Shown here piece after piece: positions 1 to 8,394 of a stretch of 64,000 nt of DNA. The DNA is from Corynebacterium renale (GTDB lineage: Bacteria > Actinomycetota > Actinomycetes > Mycobacteriales > Mycobacteriaceae). Each line of letters opens with the position of its first letter. Within the stretch, counting starts at the first letter, position 1. The notes below the pieces were generated by a model. It made no database searches and had not been told where the DNA came from. It saw nothing but the letters and a program-made list of their open reading frames with translations. The DNA is taken from positions 1,612,001-1,676,000 of the forward strand of contig NZ_PDJF01000001.1 of the NCBI RefSeq assembly GCF_002563965.1, in the 5' to 3' direction. The translations under genes and the position numbers were made by a program.

Positions 1-1952
1 GCGGGCAGGCTGTCATCGAGACAGTCTGCAACGAGCTGAGACCACGTCGGGTCGTAGTGGGAAGGGGCGGCTTCTGCTGCCGCGCACGCCTCTAGCTCCA
101 TCGCGGCTTGGCCTTCGTAGCTGACACTTTCGCGATAGACGCCGATGAGGTAGGCGGCGGCGTCGAAAAGCCTTCCCAGAGAACTGCATTGCACAGTCCC
201 AGTGCCGTGACGCAGTTGCGAATCCACAACCTGGAGCGCCACCGGGTCAACGGAAGAAAAATCAGCCCGATCGCCAACGAGAGCGCGGGCTAACCGCCAC
301 GGGTGCACAACTGCCTGGTTGCCGCCAGCCAACGTGAAAGTGGGCATGTATGCCTCACGAGTCCACTCTGGGCCAGGGGAGCAGTGCAGGATTTCACAGC
401 CCCAGATCGTTCCATCTGTGCCATAGCCTGTCCCATCAAGAACTGCGACGACCGCATCCTCGGTCACCTGGTGTTCCGCCAGCAATGCCCGCGCGTGCGC
501 ATGGTGATGCTGGACCTGGATAAGCGCAATATCGTGGTCCGCTGCGTAATCTTCGGCCCACGCTACCGTCGAGTAGCTGGGGTGGAGGTCAGCAACCACC
601 GCGTCGGGGGTTACGCGATGCATACGCACCAAATCCGCGACGGCCTGGTTCAAGGCTTTGCGCCCCTCCCACGATTCCTGGTCGCCGATGTGTGGGAAAA
701 GGTGCACCCGTTGGCCCACCATGAGAGCCGGAGCATTCTTCAACTCAGCGCCCACGGCAACAATCGCGCGATCCGAAGCATCGGAGGCGATATCGATGGG
801 CATGGGCGCCATCCCACGACCACGCCGAATAATTCGACGACCACGCATGACGGAATCCTCAGCCGCCCGATAAATAGGCCGATCGTGCATGACAAAAGCA
901 TCCGCAAACCCGCCCAACTTTTCCCGCGCCTGCCCATTATCTATGCACACCGGCTGCCCCGACGGATTACCCGACGTCGCCACAACCGGACGATCCACCA
1001 AGAGTTCGTGCAATGGCGAATAGGGGACCATAACCCCAATTTCTGTAAGGCCGGGAGCAACAAGTGGATCCAACGCGGCCTTCCGCGGAGCAATAACAAT
1101 CGGAGCCGCAGTCCCGTGCATAATTGACGACAGCTCAGGGCTCAGTTCAACAATGTCTTCCGGAGTGGACGACATCACCGCAAAGGGCTTCGCTGGTCGA
1201 CGTTTGCGCTCCCGCAGGTTCGTCAGCGAGGTCTGCGCGCCGGGGCCGTAAGCAGAGGCCATGAGGTGGAAACCACCAATACCTTTAACCGCGACGATCT
1301 TTCCTTCGTCCCATAACTGGTGAACGCGGGCGGCGAGCACGTCGGGGGTGCCGTCGACACGAGTGCCGTCCGCGTTTTCGATCCACATGCGTGGCCCGCA
1401 ATTGGGGCAGCTGATCGGTTGGGCGTGAAAGCGCCGGTCAACCGGATTAGTATATTCCCGTTCGCAGTCGGGGCACATGGGAAAGCCTGCCATAGTTGTT
1501 GCGGGGCGGTCATAGGGCACGTCGGTGATGATTGTCAGCCGTGGCCCGCATTCGGTGCACGTGATGAAAGGGTGGTGGTACCTGCGGTTGGCGGGGTCGT
1601 GGAATTCCGCGCGGCAGTTGTCACACATGGCCGTATCCGGTGGGATGAGCGTCGGAGTGCCGGCGACGTGGTCGGATTCGACGATGCGGAATGCGGATTC
1701 GCCGTCTACTAGCGGTATTTCGCGAACTGTGTGCCCGTTGATTTTTGCGATAGCCGGGGCGGTGTCGACCATGTCGGCGAAAAAGCAATCGATGGATTGT
1801 GGGGTGCCTTGGGCTTCTATGAAGACTTCGACGTCGTTATTGCCCACGAATCCGGTGAGCGGATACTGTGCGGCAGTACGTGCGACGTGGGGGCGAAATC
1901 CGACCCCTTGGACGATGCCAGAAACTGTGTACCTGCGCCGAATGCTTTCCAT
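1..1952 (-). CDS. hypF: HypF, carbamoyltransferase for [NiFe]-hydrogenase maturation (C-terminus cut by window edge)
   Basis: HypF makes the thiocarbamate on HypE that becomes the cyanide ligands of the [NiFe] active site, working in the cytoplasm. The frame is open from an ATG at 1952 to the left edge, giving 650 codons without a stop, so the C-terminus lies outside. Visible parts in order: an acylphosphatase domain (residues 1-90, GIVQGVGFR with catalytic R20 and N38), two zinc fingers (C110/C113/C132/C135 and C160/C163/C182/C185), a YrdC-like domain, and a Kae1-like domain with HHHAH near residue 482 and a GRLFDA / SYEGQAA stretch close to the edge. HypF proteins are usually about 750 residues, so roughly 100 are missing. 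It is divergent from hypA. A TAATGT box at 1966-1961 sits 8 nt before the ATG, suggesting a leaderless transcript. Confidence 0.95.
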   Translation of the reverse strand, partial: MESIRRRYTVSGIVQGVGFRPHVARTAAQYPLTGFVGNNDVEVFIEAQGTPQSIDCFFADMVDTAPAIAKINGHTVREIPLVDGESAFRIVESDHVAGTPTLIPPDTAMCDNCRAEFHDPANRRYHHPFITCTECGPRLTIITDVPYDRPATTMAGFPMCPDCEREYTNPVDRRFHAQPISCPNCGPRMWIENADGTRVDGTPDVLAARVHQLWDEGKIVAVKGIGGFHLMASAYGPGAQTSLTNLRERKRRPAKPFAVMSSTPEDIVELSPELSSIMHGTAAPIVIAPRKAALDPLVAPGLTEIGVMVPYSPLHELLVDRPVVATSGNPSGQPVCIDNGQAREKLGGFADAFVMHDRPIYRAAEDSVMRGRRIIRRGRGMAPMPIDIASDASDRAIVAVGAELKNAPALMVGQRVHLFPHIGDQESWEGRKALNQAVADLVRMHRVTPDAVVADLHPSYSTVAWAEDYAADHDIALIQVQHHHAHARALLAEHQVTEDAVVAVLDGTGYGTDGTIWGCEILHCSPGPEWTREAYMPTFTLAGGNQAVVHPWRLARALVGDRADFSSVDPVALQVVDSQLRHGTGTVQCSSLGRLFDAAAYLIGVYRESVSYEGQAAMELEACAAAEAAPSHYDPTWSQLVADCLDDSLP

Positions 1953-1999
1953 AAGAACCCACATTAATGGTTTTACAATTACCTATTAGAATGAGGGGC
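1953..1999. promoter_or_regulatory. Divergent hypF/hypA promoter region
   Basis: The gap between the two divergent start codons is only 47 bp. On the plus strand TAGAAT (1987-1992) lies 7 nt before the hypA ATG. On the minus strand TAATGT (1966-1961) lies 8 nt before the hypF ATG. Both fit actinobacterial leaderless promoters. The 10-mer ACATTAATGG (1961-1970) occurs again at 3176-3185 upstream of the hydrogenase small subunit, which makes it a candidate operator. Inferred from sequence only. Confidence 0.5.
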
Positions 2000-2329
2000 A
2001 TGCACGAAGTCGCCCTTAGTCACCAACTCGCATCCGTGGTGTCGCGGGCAGCAGCAGGGCGCTGCGTAGTGGGAGTCCGTCTTGAAGTCGGGGCACTGCG
2101 TCAAGTGGTGCCCGAAACGTTGCAATGGGCGTGGCAGTTCGTCGCCCCGACGCGCGGGCTCAATCCCGTAGAGCTCACAATTATTCGGGTTCCTGCCGTC
2201 GTCGAATGCGCGGCGGGACATCGAACGACCCTGTCTGGTGAGCTTGACGTACGCTGCCCCCAGTGCCCGGAGCCGACGACCGTGGTGGCGGGTGAGGAAT
2301 TTCGTGTGCTTGATATTGATGTCGAGTAA
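2000..2329 (+). CDS. hypA: HypA-type nickel chaperone, first copy, with altered zinc site
   Basis: HypA delivers nickel with HypB to the hydrogenase large subunit. The start is set at the ATG that gives MHEVALSH, because the N-terminal M-H-E binds nickel in this family; longer in-frame starts upstream would destroy it. Length is 109 residues, normal for the family. The structural zinc site usually has two CxxC pairs. Here the second pair is intact (C86, C89), but the first reads C70-A-A-G-H74, so one cysteine is replaced and H74 may stand in. hypB follows after 23 nt. A second HypA with canonical cysteines is encoded at 8013-8357, so the two may differ in role or regulation. A TAGAAT box 7 nt before the ATG suggests a leaderless mRNA. 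Confidence 0.9.
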   Translation: MHEVALSHQLASVVSRAAAGRCVVGVRLEVGALRQVVPETLQWAWQFVAPTRGLNPVELTIIRVPAVVECAAGHRTTLSGELDVRCPQCPEPTTVVAGEEFRVLDIDVE

Positions 2330-2352
2330 CCGCTCAAGAGAGGTAGATCCCA

Positions 2353-3153
2353 ATGGGTAGATTCCACCGCCACGATGACGGAACTGTCCACGCGCACCAT
2401 CACGACCACGATCACGCGCATGACCACAGCCACGAACACAGTCACACCAATCCTGTGTCCGAGCACGGCGACCACTCCAAGTACGCCACTGGCTCGCAGC
2501 GCGTTGAGGTTCTAGAGGACATCTTCACCGAAAATGATGCCTGCGCGGACTCCAATAAAAAGCTTTTCGACGACCATTCGGTGACGTGCGTGAACCTTAT
2601 GAGCTCTCCGGGGGCAGGTAAAACGACGGTGCTCCGTAAAGTCCTTGAGGCTGCCCAGGGCGTCGTTCGCATGGGAGTTGTCGAAGGCGATATTGAAACA
2701 TCCATTGACGCAGACAAGCTTGAAGGCTTGGGTGCGCAAATTGCGTTGCTTAATACCGGCGACGGTTTCGGCGGGGAATGCCACTTGGATGCTCCAATGG
2801 TGTCGCATGCTTTAAAAAAATTAGACCTTGATGATCTCGATTGCGTGATTATTGAAAACGTGGGCAATTTGGTGTGTCCTGCGGAATTTGAGGTCGGTGC
2901 TCACCGTAAGGCAATGATTGCCTCAGTAACTGAAGGCGAAGATAAGCCTCTGAAATACCCGGTCATGTTCCGCAGTGTTAATGCAATTGTCATCAATAAG
3001 ATTGATTTATTGCCTTATGTTCCGTTCGATATCGAGCAATTTAAGGAAAACATTCGGAAGGTGAATCCCACTGCGGAGATCTTCGAGATGTCTGCATATA
3101 CGGGAGAAGGGGTTAAACCTTTCCTGCAGTGGATTGACGCGCGTTTGGCATAA
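2353..3153 (+). CDS. hypB: HypB, GTPase and nickel-storage protein of hydrogenase maturation
   Basis: HypB hydrolyses GTP while nickel is inserted into the hydrogenase large subunit. The 266-residue protein starts with a histidine-rich tail (15 His in residues 5-41), which in other HypB proteins stores nickel. The GTPase domain has a P-loop SSPGAGKTT (84-92), a conserved ENVGNLVCP segment bearing a metal-binding cysteine, and an NKID base-recognition motif. The short N-terminal CxxCGC nickel motif of the E. coli protein is absent, as in other His-rich HypB proteins. It follows hypA by 23 nt and probably shares its transcript. A 189-bp regulatory gap separates it from the structural genes. Confidence 0.95.
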   Translation: MGRFHRHDDGTVHAHHHDHDHAHDHSHEHSHTNPVSEHGDHSKYATGSQRVEVLEDIFTENDACADSNKKLFDDHSVTCVNLMSSPGAGKTTVLRKVLEAAQGVVRMGVVEGDIETSIDADKLEGLGAQIALLNTGDGFGGECHLDAPMVSHALKKLDLDDLDCVIIENVGNLVCPAEFEVGAHRKAMIASVTEGEDKPLKYPVMFRSVNAIVINKIDLLPYVPFDIEQFKENIRKVNPTAEIFEMSAYTGEGVKPFLQWIDARLA

Positions 3154-3342
3154 GCGCAGCTAAAGGTATTTCGCTACATTAATGGTGCGGAAATATCGTT
3201 TCTCTTAATGGTGCTCATAGTGTTATTCTTCAAATAGGTAAGAGGACTGACCAGTTGCGGTTCTCTCCAGTGGCAGAAGGCCCGGGCGCGTATTTCTATG
3301 GCTGACTGAGGCCTTAAGGAAATAGTGTGAGGATCTTGATTA
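3154..3342 (+). promoter_or_regulatory. Likely promoter and operator region of the hydrogenase structural operon
   Basis: This gap between hypB and the small-subunit gene is AT-rich compared with its neighbours. It carries the direct repeat TTAATGGTGC at 3179-3188 and 3205-3214. The first copy is part of ACATTAATGG (3176-3185), which is identical to a 10-mer in the hypF/hypA gap. No textbook -35/-10 pair stands out. A GAGGATC stretch at about 3329-3335 may serve as the ribosome-binding site for the ATG at 3343. A regulator binding the repeat is inferred, not shown. Confidence 0.4.
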
Positions 3343-4551
3343 ATGAATCTTGAAAACGCATGGCTTGGGTCTACACTCTGGGACAATTTGAAAGCACGGG
3401 GGGTTAGCCGCCGTAGTTTCATGGGCATGTGTGCCGCAATGTCTGGACTGTTTGCCGTAGGCAAGCCGGACCCCGCCTATGCCGTTGATGCTGAGACCGA
3501 AAAGATTAGTGAGGCCCTCGGTGGGGCGAAGAAGCCGAACGTTGCCTGGCTTCAGCTCCAGGAGTGCACCGGTTGCATGGAATCATTGCTGCGTTCTGGT
3601 TCCTCAACGGTAGAAGATCTGGTGCTTAACCAGATGTCCATGAACTACAACGAGCTCGTCATGGCAGCTTCGGGTGAAGCGGCTGAAAAGGCTCTGCACG
3701 ACCTCAACCAGGAACCACACATCCTTGTGGTCAACGGTTCCGTCCCTCTCAAGGAAAACGGCGCGTACTGCACCATCGGCGGTAAGAGTGCGGAGCAGGT
3801 CCTGCGCGAGGCTGCTGAAAACGCAACCGTGGTGCTTTCGGTCGGGGCGTGCGCAGTGTGGGGCAGCGTCCAGGCAGCGAACCCGAACCCTTCGGGTGCT
3901 GTGGGCATCGACCAGATCATCAAAGACAAGCCGATTGTCCAGGTTGCCGGTTGCCCGCCCATCGGCGAAGTAATCACCGCAACCATTACGTACCTGCTCA
4001 CTTATGGCAAACCACCAAAGGTGGACACGCAGGGGCGCCCGCTGTTCGCTTATGATCAGCGCATCCACGATTCCTGCGAGCGTCGTCCGCACTTCGATGC
4101 CGGGCAGTTCGTGCGCACCTTCGACGACGAAGGTGCCCGCAACGGCTGGTGTCTGTACGAAGTCGGCTGTAAGGGCCCATCGACGTACGCACCATGCCCA
4201 ATCGTGCAGTGGAACATGAAGACCAGCTGGCCCATTGGCGCAGGACACCCCTGCATCGGCTGCACGGAAAAAGATTTCTTTGACAAGTTCACGCCGTTCT
4301 ACGAAACGCTTCCAAACGTTAAGGGCTTCGGGATTGAGGCCAGTGCGGAACAAATTGGCCTCGGACTATTGGGTGTCGCCGGCGCTGGTGTAGCTGTTCA
4401 TGGTGCGATTACCACGTTCAAGACCATCGGCGTGCGTAACTCCACGGGTGAGGTGGAACTCCTCGCAGCATTTGGCGATGAACCAGGTGCGGAAGGAACC
4501 CGCACAGCGTCACCCACCACGGCCACGACTCAGCAGTCTGAAGGAGAATAA
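3343..4551 (+). CDS. hyaA: [NiFe]-hydrogenase small subunit, Tat-exported, membrane-anchored
   Basis: The small subunit carries three Fe-S clusters that pass electrons from the [NiFe] site to the membrane. The 402-residue precursor has a twin-arginine signal (RRSFMG, R23-R24) with a probable cut after AYA (47). Cluster ligands are visible: proximal C75, C78, C170, C204; distal H242, C245, C270, C276; medial C285, C304, C307 with a proline in place of the fourth ligand region, as in a 3Fe-4S cluster. This standard arrangement argues against the oxygen-tolerant type with extra proximal cysteines. A hydrophobic helix at about 337-358 should anchor it and H353 may contact cytochrome b haem. A 40-residue Thr/Glu-rich tail follows the helix. 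It is 2 bp from the large-subunit gene. Confidence 0.96.
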   Translation: MNLENAWLGSTLWDNLKARGVSRRSFMGMCAAMSGLFAVGKPDPAYAVDAETEKISEALGGAKKPNVAWLQLQECTGCMESLLRSGSSTVEDLVLNQMSMNYNELVMAASGEAAEKALHDLNQEPHILVVNGSVPLKENGAYCTIGGKSAEQVLREAAENATVVLSVGACAVWGSVQAANPNPSGAVGIDQIIKDKPIVQVAGCPPIGEVITATITYLLTYGKPPKVDTQGRPLFAYDQRIHDSCERRPHFDAGQFVRTFDDEGARNGWCLYEVGCKGPSTYAPCPIVQWNMKTSWPIGAGHPCIGCTEKDFFDKFTPFYETLPNVKGFGIEASAEQIGLGLLGVAGAGVAVHGAITTFKTIGVRNSTGEVELLAAFGDEPGAEGTRTASPTTATTQQSEGE

Positions 4552-4553
4552 GC

Positions 4554-6308
4554 ATGGCAACTGAAAGAATCGTTGTAGACCCGCTCACCCGCATCGAGGG
4601 CCACCTGCGTATGGAGTTGGAGGCCAGCAACGGGAAGATCACCGAAGCCTGGAGTGAGTCCACCCAATACCGTGGCATCGAAGAAATTTGCAAGGACCGC
4701 GATCCGCGTGACGTCTGGGCATTCGTCGGACGTATCTGTGGCGTGTGCACGGCAGTGCACTCGATTGCTTCCGTGCATGCCGTGGAAGATGCCATTGGCT
4801 CCAAACCACCACGCCAGGCGCAGCTGATTCGTGACCTCGTATTGTCCTCCCAGGAGATTCACGACCACGTCGTGCACTTCTACCATCTCCACGCTCTCGA
4901 CTGGGTTAACGTGGTTTCGGCTGCCGAAGCGGATCCGAAGAAGGCCGTCGAGTTCGCACAGTCCATTGGCTCGAAGTGGAAGCTCAACTCCGAAGAAAAG
5001 TTCGCCCAGGTCAAGAAGACGCTGCAGGACGTCCTGAGCTCCGGGCAGCTGTCCATCTTCACTAACGGCTACTGGGATCACCCCGACTACCGCCTTCCAC
5101 CTGAGGCAAACCTCATGGCGGTATCCCACTACTTGGATGCGCTGCAGTTCCAGCGTTCCATCATTCGCATCAACACTGTGTTCGGCGGAAAGAACCCGCA
5201 CCCGAACTTCCTTGTCGGCGGCATGGCATGTTCGATCGATACGGAGAAGTCAGAGACCGTCAACCAAGTTCAGATCGACAAGATTGAGCAGTGGATTGAT
5301 GAAATCTACGAGTTCGTCAACGACTGCTACCTGCCTGACGCCCTCGCAATTATGGATGTGTACAAGGATTACTTCGAGATCGGCGCCGCCGCGCCAAACT
5401 TCCTCGCAGTAGGCACCGCGGGCGCCGCGTATGTGGGCAAGGATCTGGATCATCCAGTCTCCTTCGGAAATGACGGGGTTATGCCGGGAGCAATTCTCGA
5501 CGGCGACTACACCAAGATCCATCCGCTAGACACTGACCAAATCTTGGAATACGTGTCTTCGGCCTGGTTCAACTACGAAGAAGGAAATGACAAAGGCCTG
5601 CACCCAACGGTCGGGGAGACCACCCCGGACTACACCGGGCCGCAGCCTCCATACAGCTGGCTATCCGACGCGGAAGACGGACGCTACACGTTCTCCAAGG
5701 CGCCACGCTACGCTGGCCGATCCACCCAGGTTGGCCCCATCGCCCGCGTTCTGTCGGCCTACATTCAGGACCATAAGCGCACCCGTGAACTCGTCGATGT
5801 TGCGTTGAAGAAGTACGGTATTGGCGTAGATAAGCTGAATTCGACCGGCGGTCGCACCCTAGCCCGCGCGGTAGAAAGCGTTACCGTGGCCGAAAAGCTG
5901 CGTGACGTGATCATGCCAGAATTTGTGAAGAACTTGCGCGAAGGGGACTTCGACGTCTTCGATGCCACGAAGTGGGAGCCATCCAGCTGGCCGGAGGAAT
6001 GCTCCGGTTTCGCAGTCGTCGAGGTAGCTCGTGGCATGCTCAGCCACTGGGTCACTATTAAGGACAAGAAGGTGGCCAATTACCAGGCTGTTGTCCCGAC
6101 CACTTGGCTTGCGGGTGGCCGTGACCCAGAAGGTAATCGTGGCCCGTACGAAGAATCTCTCGCTGGCAGCGGTGACCACCCACTTGTCGACCCGGAACAG
6201 CCACTCGAAGTGCTGCGCACCATCCACTCGTTCGACCCGTGCATGTCGTGTGGCGTGCACGTCTTCGACCCTGAGGGAAATGAACTTTTCCAGGTGATGA
6301 CACAATGA
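4554..6308 (+). CDS. hyaB: [NiFe]-hydrogenase large subunit (group 1 type)
   Basis: This subunit holds the Ni-Fe(CN)2CO site that splits H2. It has 584 residues, normal for membrane-bound uptake enzymes. The N-terminal motif RICGVC (C62, C65) and C-terminal motif DPCMSCGVH (C563, C566) supply the four nickel cysteines. Fifteen residues follow H569, which is the tail removed by the maturation protease; a matching protease gene lies downstream at 7502. It has no signal peptide and should be co-exported with the Tat-tagged small subunit. The ATG comes 2 nt after the small-subunit stop, and its own stop overlaps the next start (ATGA), so translation is likely coupled. Confidence 0.97.
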   Translation: MATERIVVDPLTRIEGHLRMELEASNGKITEAWSESTQYRGIEEICKDRDPRDVWAFVGRICGVCTAVHSIASVHAVEDAIGSKPPRQAQLIRDLVLSSQEIHDHVVHFYHLHALDWVNVVSAAEADPKKAVEFAQSIGSKWKLNSEEKFAQVKKTLQDVLSSGQLSIFTNGYWDHPDYRLPPEANLMAVSHYLDALQFQRSIIRINTVFGGKNPHPNFLVGGMACSIDTEKSETVNQVQIDKIEQWIDEIYEFVNDCYLPDALAIMDVYKDYFEIGAAAPNFLAVGTAGAAYVGKDLDHPVSFGNDGVMPGAILDGDYTKIHPLDTDQILEYVSSAWFNYEEGNDKGLHPTVGETTPDYTGPQPPYSWLSDAEDGRYTFSKAPRYAGRSTQVGPIARVLSAYIQDHKRTRELVDVALKKYGIGVDKLNSTGGRTLARAVESVTVAEKLRDVIMPEFVKNLREGDFDVFDATKWEPSSWPEECSGFAVVEVARGMLSHWVTIKDKKVANYQAVVPTTWLAGGRDPEGNRGPYEESLAGSGDHPLVDPEQPLEVLRTIHSFDPCMSCGVHVFDPEGNELFQVMTQ

Positions 6309-7498
6309 GTAACACACTCCAACCAACCCACGCCAAAGACATGGCGATTCGGGTGTACCAGGCTTTCGCCGTCGATACGCTCTCGCCGACGGAAATCCTG
6401 GCCGCCGCTGCAGTCGCCCCCAAGGGGTCCCAAGACCCTGTGGACCAGGCACTCGTCGGTTCCCTGAAGGCCAATCGGCCTGACCTGACGCCTGAGTACG
6501 TGGATGCGGCGCACTTCGAATTAGCGACGCCAGAGCGTCGGTATTCCGTCGCGCACACGGACACCGCCGACATCATTCGTGGTGACATGGATTCTGTTGT
6601 TGAAGCTTCGGTGTCTAACCGCGCGCAGCGTGCCCTCTTGCGCAAAAACGCACGGGCGATGCACAAACTAGGGTGGCGCTGCCTAGGTGTCGCAGTTGCC
6701 GAAAAGGATCTCCTAGGCAACGTTGGGGACATGCGCCTCCAGGGGTTTGTCGCACTAGCCCCGGTCAGTGCAGGAAAGCTGGCGGCCGACGTCAACGACA
6801 ACCCCAGCGACTGGGTACGTGTCGAACTGTGGCCTGCGGCATTGCGCTGGCAGCACTGGATTAACCTTTTCTTGATCATTTTGCTGACGCTCACCGGCTA
6901 TTACATCATGGATCCGTTCTTCGGCCAGCAACCCGGACAAGACACGGGCTACCTGATGGGCTGGATTCGGTTCGCACATATCGCGTCTGGATTCGCCTGG
7001 ATTGTGCTTGCGCTCTGGAGAGTCTGGCTGCTCTGCGTATCCAAGCAGCGCCAAAACCAGTGGCGTTCGCTGTGGCCGATATACAGCAAAGAAGACGCCA
7101 AGAATATCTTGCGCACCGCGCAGCATTACCTGTTCTTGGGTAAGGAAGAACCTCCGCTGTACATCGGGCACAACGGCCTCCAGCAAATTTCCTACAGCGG
7201 TATCTATGGCTTGTGCATCCTGCAGATCATTAGCGGCATGGCATTGTACGCACTGGCTAAGCCAGCTACATGGTACTGGGATATTGTGCGCCTACCAGTG
7301 GATTGGTTTGGCGTCCCGTGGGTTCGTCTAGGGCATGCGTTGATCATGTTCATTATTTGGGTATTCGTGGTCATCCACGTCTACTTGGTGATCCGCGCAG
7401 ACTCCGTCGAGAAGTACTCCGGTCTGTCTGCCATGCTCAACGGTGGCTTGTGGCTGCACCGTGGTGGTAATCCTGTCGACGGGCCACGCATCGGTTAA
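6305..7498 (+). CDS. hyaC: Hydrogenase cytochrome b with an N-terminal P-type-ATPase-like nucleotide-binding domain
   Basis: The C-terminal part (about 175-397) is the dihaem cytochrome b that passes hydrogenase electrons to menaquinone. It has four membrane helices (about 184-202, 223-244, 299-318, 342-363), with haem-ligand candidates H184, H225, H344 and H358. The N-terminal 20-155 region is unusual. In order it has SQDPVDQALVGSL (42-54), ATPERRYSV (74-82), IRGDMDSVVEA (91-101), LGWRCLGVAV (122-131) and MRLQGFVALAP (143-153). These match, in order and spacing, segments of the nucleotide-binding domain of P-type ATPases, best the proton-pump class. The DKTG phosphorylation loop and the pump's membrane domain are absent. 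A usual HyaC has about 230 residues. The start overlaps the large-subunit stop. The fold assignment is by eye and needs a profile search. Confidence 0.85.
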   Translation: MSNTLQPTHAKDMAIRVYQAFAVDTLSPTEILAAAAVAPKGSQDPVDQALVGSLKANRPDLTPEYVDAAHFELATPERRYSVAHTDTADIIRGDMDSVVEASVSNRAQRALLRKNARAMHKLGWRCLGVAVAEKDLLGNVGDMRLQGFVALAPVSAGKLAADVNDNPSDWVRVELWPAALRWQHWINLFLIILLTLTGYYIMDPFFGQQPGQDTGYLMGWIRFAHIASGFAWIVLALWRVWLLCVSKQRQNQWRSLWPIYSKEDAKNILRTAQHYLFLGKEEPPLYIGHNGLQQISYSGIYGLCILQIISGMALYALAKPATWYWDIVRLPVDWFGVPWVRLGHALIMFIIWVFVVIHVYLVIRADSVEKYSGLSAMLNGGLWLHRGGNPVDGPRIG

Positions 7499-7501
7499 GC
7501 C

Positions 7502-7999
7502 ATGGACACTGCTTCTGTTCCTGCGATTACCTGCTTAGCGGTGGGTAACACAATCATGGGCGATGACGGCATCGGGCAGGCCATTTTGACGGAGTTACAA
7601 GCCGTTGGCCCGACTTCGGTGTACTACCACGATGGCGCCATCGCCGGACTCGAACTTCTCGGAGAGTTCGAGGATGCAGACAAACTGCTTATTCTCGACG
7701 CCACCGCCGGCCCAGGAGCCCCCGGGTCCGTGGTGCACGTCGCCGGGGCCGATATTCCCCGCGTAATTCCCCAGAATGTGTCCCCGCACCAGGTCGGTGT
7801 GATGGATCTTCTGGCAGCGAGCAGGCTCCTTGGAAATGAACCGGAAGATCTGGCACTGGTCGGTGTGGTTGCCGAGACCGTGGACCTGCGCGTGGGGCTC
7901 AGCGGGGCAGCACAGTCTGGAATCGCGGCCGCGGTGGAGCGTGCTCGCCTCCAACTCGAATGGTGGGCTGCAGGTAACGCGGGGCTGCCAGAAACGTGA
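7502..7999 (+). CDS. hyaD: Hydrogenase maturation endopeptidase (HyaD/HupD family)
   Basis: This nickel-dependent protease clips the C-terminal tail of the large subunit after the nickel site is filled. The 165-residue protein starts with the family signature around GNTIMGDDGIG (15-25). Nickel-contact positions corresponding to Glu16, Asp62 and His93 of E. coli HybD appear to be D22, D66 (LILDATAGPG) and H96 (SPHQVG), so the usual glutamate is an aspartate. The gene starts 3 nt after the cytochrome b stop and should be the last gene of the structural operon. The convergent hypA copy ends 13 bp downstream. Confidence 0.93.
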   Translation: MDTASVPAITCLAVGNTIMGDDGIGQAILTELQAVGPTSVYYHDGAIAGLELLGEFEDADKLLILDATAGPGAPGSVVHVAGADIPRVIPQNVSPHQVGVMDLLAASRLLGNEPEDLALVGVVAETVDLRVGLSGAAQSGIAAAVERARLQLEWWAAGNAGLPET

Positions 8000-8012
8000 G
8001 TGCGCGTGCCGG

Positions 8013-8357
8013 CTATTCGTCGGTATCTACGTCAATGTAGGAAATATCGAATTCCTTGCCGCGCCGCAGTTCAGCCGTTCCGGTACCACATACGGGGCAG
8101 GACAGGTCGAAGTATTCGTCGATGGGCTGTTCGCGCTGGCAGGTTGGGCACCACACGGTTGCGGTGACGGGTTCGATGTGCAGCTCGGCGTTCTCACAGG
8201 CTGTACCCTGTCGGGCTAGGAACCAAGCGCCGTCGAGTGCGTCGATGACTACGCCGGAAAAACTTCCCACGGTCAAGCCGACTGCACGGATGGTTTTGCC
8301 TTCGGCGGCTTCGCTGGCGGTGCGGGTAACTCCGGTGAGCAAACTCAATTCATGCAT
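8013..8357 (-). CDS. hypA: HypA-type nickel chaperone, second copy, canonical zinc site
   Basis: This 114-residue protein has the HypA start MHELSLL and two complete zinc pairs, C70/C73 (CPTC) and C87/C90 (CPVC). It therefore looks like the fully canonical HypA, unlike the copy at 2000. It is divergent from the orphan large-subunit-like gene and convergent with the protease gene. On the minus strand TACTAT (8370-8365) is 7 nt before the ATG, fitting a leaderless promoter that would overlap the upstream region of the gene at 8395. The two HypA proteins are only distantly alike, so old duplication or separate acquisition are both possible. Confidence 0.93.
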   Translation of the reverse strand: MHELSLLTGVTRTASEAAEGKTIRAVGLTVGSFSGVVIDALDGAWFLARQGTACENAELHIEPVTATVWCPTCQREQPIDEYFDLSCPVCGTGTAELRRGKEFDISYIDVDTDE

Positions 8358-8394
8358 AAAATCTATAGTAGTTCGTGGTAGAGGAGGCCCTCTG

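Noticed and set aside
303..1127. 274-codon plus-strand frame
   Set aside because: It lies fully antisense to hypF, whose domains and zinc fingers are clear; the translation has no recognisable domain.
4530..5201. 223-codon minus-strand frame
   Set aside because: Antisense to the hydrogenase large subunit; no family features.
8056..8394. Upstream extension of the orphan large-subunit-like frame
   Set aside because: It overlaps the antisense hypA gene and lacks hydrogenase similarity; the TTG at 8395 has a strong ribosome-binding site.
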